A stretch of 6,254 nucleotides of DNA, from positions 7,418 through 13,671 of the forward strand of contig DGAZ01000013.1 in NCBI GenBank assembly GCA_002384685.1, written 5' to 3'. The number at the start of each line of letters is the position of its first letter. The first letter of the stretch is position 1. Positions 1 to 5,628 of this stretch are shown here, in pieces. A model generated the notes under the pieces. The model had not been told where the DNA came from. It made no database searches and saw only the letters and a list, made by a program, of their open reading frames with translations. Made by a program: the position numbers and the translations under genes. Origin of the DNA: Methylophilales bacterium UBA4017. GTDB taxonomy: Bacteria > Pseudomonadota > Gammaproteobacteria > Burkholderiales > Methylophilaceae.

Positions 1-833
1 CACTCATTTCGTGGGTCACCTGTTGTGTAAACTGGGTGCCCAAAGCCAATAATGATCTCTTTATTGGCCATTCGCCTTCTAATATCTTCTTCCGCATCTT
101 CTGGGGCTTTGTAACGGCCTATAATTTCCATTGCCACCTCATTTGCTCCTCCATGCTTAGGACCTCTTAATGCCCCTATTGCACCGGTGATTGATGAATA
201 CATATCTGAGAGAGTTCCCGCAATAACTCTTGAGGTAAATGTCGACGCATTGAATTCATGCTCTGCATAGAGTACTAAAGAAATGTTCATTGATTTTTCA
301 TGCAGTTGAGAAGGTTTTTTTTCATGTAGCAAGTTAAGAAAATGGCCCGCAATGGATTCATCGTCGGTCTCAACATGAATTTTTTTGCCCTCATATGCAA
401 ACTTATACCAATAAATTAAGATTGAGCTGAAGCACGATATAAGCCGGTTTGCTAACTCTCTTGCGCTATCTATATTCCTGTCAATAGATTCTGGCTCTAA
501 TGCCCCTAACATTGAGCATCCTGTTCGCATAACATCCATAGGATGAGCGTCTTTTGGTATTCTCTCTAAAACGGCTTTGAGATTATCAGGAATGCTTCGC
601 AATGATATTAATTTTTTTTGGTACTGATTGAGTTCGGTCTGGTTGGGTAGGGTGCCATAAATTAGCAAGTAAGCCACTTCTTCAAAAGTGCATGTATCTG
701 CTAGCGCAATGATGTCATAACCCCTGTAATGAAGGTCGTTACCGGTATGCCCAACCGTGCATATTGACGAGGTGCCTGCATTTACACCAGCCAGTGCAAC
801 TCCTTTTTTTACTTTTTTTGGTTCTGTGCTCAT
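1..833 (-). CDS. prpC: 2-methylcitrate synthase PrpC, 3' end cut by the window edge
   Basis: PrpC condenses propionyl-CoA with oxaloacetate to give 2-methylcitrate, the entry step of the cytosolic methylcitrate cycle. The frame opens at ATG 833-831 and stays open to base 1. It gives 277 complete codons of an enzyme usually about 380-390 residues long. Family signatures are clear: GNDLHYRGYD at residues 31-40, AEHEFNASTF around 190-199, GALRGPKHGGANE at 220-232 with a catalytic-type His at 227, and GFGHPVY at 263-269 with the second catalytic-type His at 266. The catalytic Asp expected near residue 320 lies beyond the edge. EHEFNAS and GPKHGGANE favour methylcitrate synthase over housekeeping citrate synthase (established family knowledge), and the adjacent prpB supports that. 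The gene is last of the five visible minus-strand genes, 15 nt after prpB, with a weak GGGG ribosome site about 10 nt upstream. Codons 5-10 contain two A7 runs. Confidence 0.95.
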   Translation of the reverse strand, partial: MSTEPKKVKKGVALAGVNAGTSSICTVGHTGNDLHYRGYDIIALADTCTFEEVAYLLIYGTLPNQTELNQYQKKLISLRSIPDNLKAVLERIPKDAHPMDVMRTGCSMLGALEPESIDRNIDSARELANRLISCFSSILIYWYKFAYEGKKIHVETDDESIAGHFLNLLHEKKPSQLHEKSMNISLVLYAEHEFNASTFTSRVIAGTLSDMYSSITGAIGALRGPKHGGANEVAMEIIGRYKAPEDAEEDIRRRMANKEIIIGFGHPVYTTGDPRNE

Positions 834-848
834 AAATTAATACCCCGT

Positions 849-1736
849 TTATTTCTTGTCTTTTTGAAAAAGCTGATCTAATTTTTTTTCATAATGATGG
901 TAATCAAGGAAGTCGTAAAGTTCTTCCCTTGTTTGCATCTGGTCTACCATACCTTTCTGTGTTCCTTCTTTACGAATACCCTCGTAAATATTTAATGCCG
1001 CTTTATTCATTGCTCTAAAAGGACTTAACGGATAAAGCGCTATGGAAATATCCACATTTCTCAGCTCTTCTATTGTAAACAAAGGCGTTGATCCAAATTC
1101 AGTGATATTTGCTAAGACTGGGACGGTTAGTTGATCGGTAAATAATTTGTAGGTCTCTAAATCCTTAACCGCCTCAGGGAAAATCATGTCTGCCCCAGCT
1201 TCAACGCAGGCTTGTGCTCTATCTAGGGCTGAATTAAGACCTTCTACTGCCAAAGCATCTGTTCTCGCCATAATACAAAAGTCTGGATCTGATTTAGCAT
1301 CTACAGCCGCCTTCACTCGGTCAACCATTTCCTCTAATGACACTATCGCCTTATTTGGTCTGTGACCACAGCGCTTAGCTTGAACCTGGTCTTCAAGATG
1401 AACGGCGGCGGCACCAGCCTTTTCTAAAGCCCTAATTGTCCGTCTAATGTTAAAAGCCCCCCCAAAACCGGTATCGACATCAACTAATAAAGGGAGTGAT
1501 GAGGCGTCAGTTATTCTTCTTACATCTATCAATATATCTTCTAGCGTGCTAATACCTAAATCTGGAACACCAAGCGAACCGGCCGCCACTCCACCTCCTG
1601 ACAAATAAATAGCATTAAAGCCACTTCTTTCAGCAAGTCTTGCATGGTATGCATTAATGGCACCAATCACTTGAAGGGGTTTTTCTAGCTTAATTGCATT
1701 TCTAAAACGGTGTCCTGGAGTGTCGGTATTTTTCAT
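849..1736 (-). CDS. prpB: 2-methylisocitrate lyase PrpB
   Basis: PrpB cleaves (2S,3R)-2-methylisocitrate to pyruvate and succinate, the last step of the methylcitrate cycle. It belongs to the isocitrate lyase/PEP mutase superfamily (Mg-dependent TIM barrel). The 295-residue length is normal. Visible motifs are YLSGGGVAAGSLGVPDLG at 44-61 (substrate loop and Mg-site Asp 59), LLVDVDTGFGG at 83-93 with metal-site Asp 86 and Asp 88, the hallmark KRCGHRPNK at 121-129 with catalytic Cys 123, MARTDA with Arg 158, FPEA with Glu 188, and LANITEFG at 208-215. KRCGH with PNK indicates methylisocitrate rather than isocitrate lyase. Its ATG overlaps the TGA of the preceding lyase gene (ATGA, bases 1733-1736), so translation is probably coupled. 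Only a modest GGA ribosome site lies about 8 nt upstream. The C-terminus is Lys-rich and ends in QKDKK. Confidence 0.96.
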   Translation of the reverse strand: MKNTDTPGHRFRNAIKLEKPLQVIGAINAYHARLAERSGFNAIYLSGGGVAAGSLGVPDLGISTLEDILIDVRRITDASSLPLLVDVDTGFGGAFNIRRTIRALEKAGAAAVHLEDQVQAKRCGHRPNKAIVSLEEMVDRVKAAVDAKSDPDFCIMARTDALAVEGLNSALDRAQACVEAGADMIFPEAVKDLETYKLFTDQLTVPVLANITEFGSTPLFTIEELRNVDISIALYPLSPFRAMNKAALNIYEGIRKEGTQKGMVDQMQTREELYDFLDYHHYEKKLDQLFQKDKK

Positions 1737-2731
1737 GATGCTGTTCCAAAAAAAGCACTATCAATTTCTTCTGGTAAATCCATACCTGATAATTTAGCGG
1801 CCTGAAGAATTTCCCAAAAGTAACGGTAAGTAGCTCTGTCATGCAATTCCCCATTGTATTGAATTGGCCCCCAATTGGCTTGTTGTGCTTGCAAAAGTAT
1901 TTGCGCACCATCTATTACTTCACTGAAATCGGGCTTCATTGCATCAACTATAGCTTGAATTTGTGTGGGATAAATACTCCACATTCTCATAAATCCAAAC
2001 TCACTCCTCGCTCTTTTTGCATCGCTATGTGTAACTTCGGCATTCTTTAAATCAAGGGTAACGTTGTGTGCCGGAACGATCCCATTACCTATTGCTGCTG
2101 CAACCAGCTCAGCTTTAGCTCGTGCTAGCAAGCGATGATCAAATTGACCAGGACTTCTCATAGCGCTTGCGGGTATTGCTCCATGATGACCGCTCACAAA
2201 ATCCATTAACCCAAAATCAAGAACTTGGATCCAGTCAATTGAGGCAATTTTATGGATATCTTTGAGGGCGCCATGCGTTTCGATAAGTACATGGATTGGA
2301 ATCACTCTGTTTACCCCATAAAAAATTGCTTGTTTTTTTATGTACGCAACCATCTCCTCCACTTGTTCTACACTGGTAGATTTTGGAATAGTTATATAGG
2401 TAAGCAAACCGCCAATGCCCTGAACAATAATATCGACATCTGCTTTCCATGAGGGGTGAGTGTAGTCATGAATACGAACCCCAGCCATCTTGTATTTATT
2501 TAAGTCGGAATTCAATATCCTCACGATCATTTCGGCATGGTCTTTTTCCTGACCAGCTGCAGCACCATCTTCACAGTCACATGTAATATCAAAAATTGGC
2601 CCCAAATCATCTTGAAAGCTCAATGCTTTCGTTATCAATTTTTCGCTACCTGCGAAATGTTCGCAAGCCGGGATAACGGGGAAGGGCTTTTCTCCCTGAA
2701 ATAATGCATCGTTTGGGTGGACTAGGCTCAT
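1733..2731 (-). CDS. CitE-like HpcH/HpaI aldolase (CoA-ester lyase), long betaproteobacterial type
   Basis: This 332-residue protein has the HpcH/HpaI (citrate lyase beta, malyl-CoA lyase) fold, a Mg-dependent TIM barrel that usually cleaves beta-hydroxyacyl-CoA or 2-hydroxy acids. Recognisable equivalents of family motifs are CEHFAGSEK at 23-31, CDCEDGAAAGQEKDHAE at 51-67 (the usual LEDAV..KE.AR segment), VRIHDY at 85-90 with the CoA/carboxylate-binding type Arg 86, HVLIETHGAL at 147-156 with metal-site Glu 151, LDFGLMDFVSGHHGA at 171-185 with metal-site Asp 177, and MWSIYPTQ at 250-257 (the usual IHPxQ). From memory, close homologues occur in Burkholderiales beside mdh and TCA genes, often annotated simply as CitE. 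Their substrate is not known to me. The start is supported by AGAGGA about 7 nt upstream. A single base separates it from the hydratase stop. Malyl-CoA-type, methylmalyl-CoA-type or citramalyl-CoA-type cleavage are all possible; true citrate lyase is unlikely because no citD or citF is seen. Confidence 0.85.
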   Translation of the reverse strand: MSLVHPNDALFQGEKPFPVIPACEHFAGSEKLITKALSFQDDLGPIFDITCDCEDGAAAGQEKDHAEMIVRILNSDLNKYKMAGVRIHDYTHPSWKADVDIIVQGIGGLLTYITIPKSTSVEQVEEMVAYIKKQAIFYGVNRVIPIHVLIETHGALKDIHKIASIDWIQVLDFGLMDFVSGHHGAIPASAMRSPGQFDHRLLARAKAELVAAAIGNGIVPAHNVTLDLKNAEVTHSDAKRARSEFGFMRMWSIYPTQIQAIVDAMKPDFSEVIDGAQILLQAQQANWGPIQYNGELHDRATYRYFWEILQAAKLSGMDLPEEIDSAFFGTAS

Positions 2732-2732
2732 G

Positions 2733-3788
2733 TTAATTTCCTCTTGGTATGGTTACGGTATAGTCGATATCAAGAACAACGTTTTCTTGGTAAGTCTTCG
2801 GAGAGTCTTCTTGCATTATGGAAAGAAGAGAGGAGGGCTCTTGATTTTTAATTCCAACTAGGCGAAGCCTTAGTAAGCCCAAATCAGACCTTCCTTCTAT
2901 TGTATTTTTTTCTATAATGATGGTTTTCGCATAGATAGTGTCGCCAGCAAAAGTTGGATTGCTATGCACCCCACTATTGATAGCCACAATATTAAGTACA
3001 TTTTCTATGCCCTGGAAGTTTATGGCATTGCATAAGGAAATGATATGACCGCCGTATACCAATCGTTTTTTAAACGCTGTTTGTTCCATTAAATGAGCAT
3101 CAAAATGTAGCCGGGCATTATTTTGATAGAGATGCGTAGCCATAGTATGAGCGGTTTCATCAATAGTTAACCCATGGCTATGATCAATCGTATCGCCAGC
3201 CTCATAGTGAGCCCATAATTTACTGGATCCAGTGGACACAACATCGAAATTGCTCGCATCCATGTAGCTTGGAATGCTTATGCTTTTATGGTCTACATAG
3301 TCAAGCATTTCCGGTACTAAGGTTTGAGGTATAAGGGCGGCATGATTTTTTTTAGGTAGCATAACCCATCGTTTCCATGAAAGCACCTCCTTATCATGCT
3401 GATTATAAACCGCAGAATGCACATAGACGATACCGTTTTTTTTATTAGAGTTTTCTTTTATCCCTATCACAGCAGATTCACTTCGGATCGTATCCCCAAC
3501 AAATACAGGGCTAATAAACCTAACGTCAGCGTAACCTAAATTAGCAATAGCATTTAGTGAGATATCCTGAACAGTCCTACCAAATGCAATATGAAAAACC
3601 AGCATGTCATTCACTGGTACTTTGCTATAACCTAAGTGCGAAGCAAAAGTATGTGAGCAGAACAATGGGCGTCTGTCGCCGGTAAGTGCAATGTACAGGG
3701 AAGCATCCCCATCGCTTATCGTTCTTGGGATAGCATGAATAATTTTTTGACCGATAGTAAAGTCTTCTAAGTAATTGCTTTTACTCAT
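2733..3788 (-). CDS. mch: Two-domain MaoC hydratase, mesaconyl-CoA (2-methylfumaryl-CoA) hydratase type
   Basis: The product is a double-hotdog MaoC-family enzyme of 351 residues, matching the roughly 340-360 residues of mesaconyl-CoA hydratases (beta-methylmalyl-CoA dehydratases). Residue numbers here start at ATG 3788. The N-terminal hotdog, about 5-145, carries LTGDRRPLF at 35-43 and the segment VFHIAFGRTVQDISLNAIANLGYADVRF at 64-91. I recall a near-identical block in Rhodobacter mesaconyl-CoA hydratase. The C-terminal hotdog, about 190-345, has HLYQNNARLHFDAH at 219-232, RLVYGGHIIS at 242-251 and NPTFAGDTIYA at 277-287. The longest frame begins at TTG 3794. I prefer ATG 3788 because CGGAG sits 7 nt ahead of it and the family N-terminus (NYLEDFTIGQ) follows directly. 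The gene overlaps the upstream lyase by 8 bp. Expected reaction: reversible hydration of mesaconyl-C1-CoA to beta-methylmalyl-CoA. Related substrates (mesaconyl-C4-CoA, itaconyl-CoA) cannot be excluded. Confidence 0.85.
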   Translation of the reverse strand: MSKSNYLEDFTIGQKIIHAIPRTISDGDASLYIALTGDRRPLFCSHTFASHLGYSKVPVNDMLVFHIAFGRTVQDISLNAIANLGYADVRFISPVFVGDTIRSESAVIGIKENSNKKNGIVYVHSAVYNQHDKEVLSWKRWVMLPKKNHAALIPQTLVPEMLDYVDHKSISIPSYMDASNFDVVSTGSSKLWAHYEAGDTIDHSHGLTIDETAHTMATHLYQNNARLHFDAHLMEQTAFKKRLVYGGHIISLCNAINFQGIENVLNIVAINSGVHSNPTFAGDTIYAKTIIIEKNTIEGRSDLGLLRLRLVGIKNQEPSSLLSIMQEDSPKTYQENVVLDIDYTVTIPRGN

Positions 3789-4662
3789 TCTCAAGCTCCG
3801 TAATAGCGTCTCGTAACATCAGCAACCTTTTGGCAGCGTTAACATGATGATGCTCAATTAATCTTTCATTAACTACAACCGTTCCCCTTCCTGATGCGTT
3901 AGCTTCTTTAAGGCCTTTAATGACTTCTTCAGCATGAGCAATCTCAGATTTTTTAGGGGTATAAGCATCATTGGCATAAGGTAGTTGATCCGGATGGACT
4001 AGCGATTTTCCATCAAAACCCATATCCCTTCCCATACGACACGCATACTCAAAAGCATTCGTATCATTTAACTTGCTGTGAATTCCATCAACAACCCCAC
4101 GGTTATATGCTCTTGCTGCCAAGATGACGAGTGACAGCGACGTCAAAAGGGCAGTTCGTTCATGAGTCACTCTTGCCGCCATTTGTGAGATAAGATCCGA
4201 GGTTGCCATAACAATACAGACTATTCTTTCTGAAGCGCTAGCAATCTCTTCGGCATGCAAAACCGCTAAAGGACTTTCAATCATTACCATCACTGGTACG
4301 CCGACCCCACCTGCATTATCGAGAGCAGTGATTGCTTCAATCACATCATCTTTTGACTCAATATTGGGAAATAAGACAGCATCCGGTTGAAGTCCAGCTA
4401 CTGCTTTGATGTCATCTTTCCCCCAGGGTGAGTCGAAATCATTAACCCGCACAACCACTTCTTTTTTTCCGTACCCTTTCGCTGCAAGAAATTCGACTAC
4501 ATTTAAGCGTGATTCTTCTTTTGCTTCTAAAAGGATAGGGTCACCTAGGTCTAAAATAACAGAATCAACCCTAAGGGATTTGGCTTTTTCAAGGTAGCGT
4601 CTGTTGCATCCTGGAACGTACAGCATGGAGCGTCTAGGTCGTAATGTACTTAACATAAGCAT
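3781..4662 (-). CDS. CitE-like HpcH/HpaI lyase with an altered LED motif
   Basis: This 293-residue protein belongs to the HpcH/HpaI, citrate-lyase-beta-like family of CoA-ester lyases and thioesterases (CitE, citramalyl-CoA lyase, malyl-CoA lyase/thioesterase). Motifs are RPRRSMLYVPGCNRRYLEKA at 8-27, VVVRVNDFDSPWG at 69-81 (Arg 72), VMVMIESPLAVLHAEEIA at 124-141 with metal-site Glu 129, IVMATSDLISQMAAR at 150-164 with metal-site Asp 156, GVVDGIHSKLND at 189-200, and GFDGKSLVHPDQ at 215-226. The usual LEDAV segment reads LGDPI at 39-43, so Gly replaces a highly conserved Glu. FPNIES at 98-103 replaces the usual PKxES. Two Met codons compete for the start. ATG 4662 gives the listed frame, and ATG 4656 is better spaced (9 nt) from a GAAG ribosome-site-like element; the difference is only two residues. 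It is first in the five-gene operon and probably cleaves, or hydrolyses, the hydroxyacyl-CoA made by the adjacent hydratase. Substrate is inference. Confidence 0.85.
   Translation of the reverse strand: MLMLSTLRPRRSMLYVPGCNRRYLEKAKSLRVDSVILDLGDPILLEAKEESRLNVVEFLAAKGYGKKEVVVRVNDFDSPWGKDDIKAVAGLQPDAVLFPNIESKDDVIEAITALDNAGGVGVPVMVMIESPLAVLHAEEIASASERIVCIVMATSDLISQMAARVTHERTALLTSLSLVILAARAYNRGVVDGIHSKLNDTNAFEYACRMGRDMGFDGKSLVHPDQLPYANDAYTPKKSEIAHAEEVIKGLKEANASGRGTVVVNERLIEHHHVNAAKRLLMLRDAITELENE
3796..3800 (-). promoter_or_regulatory. Ribosome binding site that decides the hydratase start
   Basis: The minus strand reads CGGAG here, followed by 7 nt and then ATG at 3788-3786. The alternative TTG codon at 3794-3792 would have essentially no spacing from this site, so it cannot use it. 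The site lies inside the last codons of the preceding CitE-like gene, whose TAA overlaps the new start as ATGAGTAA. Translational coupling is likely. Confidence 0.6.
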
Positions 4663-4695
4663 GCACTTCTATTGAATGTAATTAAATTACCCTAG

Positions 4696-4725
4696 ATTCT
4701 AATTCATATAGTAAATATATGTCAA
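4696..4725 (-). promoter_or_regulatory. Predicted sigma70-type promoter of the five-gene operon
   Basis: The minus strand has a consensus -35 hexamer TTGACA (4725-4720) and, 18 nt on, a -10 hexamer TAGAAT (4701-4696, five of six consensus bases). Transcription would start near 4689 and give a leader of about 27 nt before ATG 4662. It is the best leftward promoter I see in the intergenic region. The palindromic operator at 4739-4752 lies directly upstream of the -35. Confidence 0.6.
4705..4721. repeat. Inverted repeat inside the leftward promoter spacer
   Basis: CATATA, five bases (GTAAA), then TATATG form a perfect 6-bp inverted repeat. It lies almost wholly between the -35 and -10 of the leftward promoter, touching two bases of the -35 box. 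It could be a second binding site for a dimeric regulator, sharing the alternating TATA core of the two longer palindromes. In such AT-rich DNA chance is also plausible. Confidence 0.3.
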
Positions 4726-4738
4726 TTATTTTATTAAC

Positions 4739-4752
4739 TCTTATATAAGACT
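4739..4752 (-). promoter_or_regulatory. Palindromic operator copy 1, operon side
   Basis: Bases 4739-4750 are TCTTATATAAGA, a perfect 12-bp palindrome. On the minus strand the match extends to AGTCTTATATAAGA, identical over 14 bases to the copy at 4859-4872 but in the opposite orientation. It sits just upstream of the predicted leftward -35, centred about 55 bp before the predicted start point. A symmetric 12-bp site suits a dimeric GntR/HutC regulator, and the divergent regulator gene is the obvious candidate to bind it. The pairing of site and protein is inference. Confidence 0.6.
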
Positions 4753-4844
4753 AAGAATAGATACGTTCTTTTAATTTTAAAAAATACATAAATAACAGTA
4801 ACTTAATTGATCATAACGATATATTACTATTTAAAAAAAAGGTG

Positions 4845-4873
4845 TTGATTTATTTTTAAGTCTTATATAAGAT
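4845..4873 (+). promoter_or_regulatory. Predicted promoter of the regulator-maeB unit
   Basis: A -35-like TTGATT (4845-4850) is followed after 17 nt by TAAGAT (4868-4873) as -10. The four outer bases of the -10 match consensus. Transcription would begin around 4880, leaving a leader of about 40 nt. The 12-bp palindrome at 4861-4872 covers nearly all of the -10, so a bound repressor would block this promoter. Other -10 choices such as TATATA nearby are possible because the DNA is so AT-rich. Confidence 0.5.
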
Positions 4874-4881
4874 ATATAAGA
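4859..4881 (+). promoter_or_regulatory. Palindromic operator copy 2, regulator side
   Basis: TCTTATATAAGA recurs exactly at 4861-4872, extended by AG at 4859-4860 to the 14-base match with copy 1. It is followed at once by a second TATATAAGA (4873-4881), a 9-bp tandem repeat of the right half-site, so three half-sites lie in a row. It overlaps the predicted -10 of the regulator gene, consistent with negative autoregulation. The two operator centres are 122 bp apart, which could also allow looping. Confidence 0.6.
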
Positions 4882-4905
4882 ATTTAATAAATAATTTATA
4901 TTTCC

Positions 4906-4916
4906 AAGGAAGGTGG
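4906..4916 (+). promoter_or_regulatory. Ribosome binding site of the GntR regulator
   Basis: AAGGAAGGTGG is a strong purine-rich Shine-Dalgarno tract. Its GGAAGG core ends 7 nt before ATG 4921, which fixes that start. Confidence 0.75.
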
Positions 4917-4920
4917 TTTA

Positions 4921-5628
4921 ATGAATCCGCTATACATACAAATCAAAAAAAGAATTACTGAGAGTTTGGTGGGAGGTTTGTGGCATCCAGGACAATCGAT
5001 TCCTAGTGAGATCGAATTAGCACATTCGTATAACGTCAGCCAAGGAACTGTAAGAAAAGCGATAGATGAACTTGCAGCAGAAAAAATATTGATACGAAGG
5101 CAAGGCAAAGGAACGTTTGTTGCTAGCCATAATGAAGAAAATAATCAGTTACGATTCCTTAGGCTAACCTCAAGCCTAGGAGATAAAGAGAAGCTCAACA
5201 ATAAACTCTTGAACTTTGAAAAAGAAAAAGCCAGTAATGGGCTAGCCAAGATCCTAAATATAAATAATGCCTCTACGGTCGTTTCCATTAAGCGTGTTTT
5301 AACGTTTAACCAAAAGCCTTTAATACTCGATTTAATTAAGGTTCCTGCCTCTTCTTTTCGTGGATTAACACCGGAGAAAATAATAGAGAAACAAGGGTCT
5401 ATGTATCGCATGTATGAAACAGACTTTGGTATACAGATGCTTCATGCCAAGGAAAAAATCCGGGCAGTTGCTGCAAACAATGAGGCGGCAGAAATATTGG
5501 GGGTGGCTATCAATACTCCTATATTGAGCGTCGAACGTGTCGCATATACCTATGACAACAGAGCCATTGAGTGGCGACTCGGTCTTTGCCTCACCGAAAA
5601 CCATCATTACGCAACTGAGTTAGAGTAA
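4921..5628 (+). CDS. GntR-family regulator, HutC subfamily (UTRA domain)
   Basis: This is a 235-residue DNA-binding regulator. The N-terminal GntR winged helix spans about 1-70: NPLYIQIKKRITESL at 2-16, GQSIPSEIELAHSYNVSQGT at 24-43 holding the helix-turn-helix, VRKAIDELAAE at 44-54, and the wing IRRQGKGTFVA at 58-68. The C-terminal part, about 75-232, has the length and pattern of a UTRA small-molecule-binding domain (VSIKRVLTFNQKPLILDLIKVP, EWRLGLCLTENHHYATELE region), which assigns the HutC subfamily. From memory, very similar proteins occur beside sdh/TCA genes in Betaproteobacteria. Its ligand is unknown; a methylcitrate-cycle or C4-dicarboxylate intermediate is a reasonable guess from context. 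It is divergent from the prp-containing operon, is probably autoregulated through the palindrome over its own -10, and is probably cotranscribed with maeB. It is unrelated to the sigma54-dependent PrpR that often controls prp genes. Confidence 0.9.
   Translation: MNPLYIQIKKRITESLVGGLWHPGQSIPSEIELAHSYNVSQGTVRKAIDELAAEKILIRRQGKGTFVASHNEENNQLRFLRLTSSLGDKEKLNNKLLNFEKEKASNGLAKILNINNASTVVSIKRVLTFNQKPLILDLIKVPASSFRGLTPEKIIEKQGSMYRMYETDFGIQMLHAKEKIRAVAANNEAAEILGVAINTPILSVERVAYTYDNRAIEWRLGLCLTENHHYATELE

Noticed and set aside
1702..2050. Short open frames on both strands across the prpB/CitE-like junction
   Set aside because: They lie inside well-supported genes in other frames, have no ribosome site, and their products look like shadow translations.
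2250..2452. Overlapping 66-codon open frames on both strands inside the 332-residue lyase gene
   Set aside because: Cys- and Tyr-rich shadow products with no family resemblance, fully inside a conserved gene.
3789..3794. TTG start for the hydratase, two codons upstream
   Set aside because: ATG at 3788 has a CGGAG site at proper spacing and begins right before the conserved N-terminus; TTG at 3794 does not.
1733..4662. True citrate lyase operon (citDEF) suggested by the CitE-like genes
   Set aside because: No acyl carrier protein citD, citF or citC is present, and the neighbours are a MaoC hydratase and prp genes.
4753..4770. AAGAA-N8-TTCTT inverted repeat as another operator
   Set aside because: Only 5-bp arms in very AT-rich DNA, not repeated elsewhere in the region; probably chance.
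4663..4920. Small RNA, riboswitch or origin in the AT-rich intergenic region
   Set aside because: No GC-rich stem, U-tract terminator, conserved riboswitch core or DnaA-box cluster is visible; divergent promoters and operators explain the region.
5145..5607. Minus-strand open frames within the GntR gene
   Set aside because: They are antisense to a gene with clear GntR and UTRA motifs, without ribosome sites or recognisable products.
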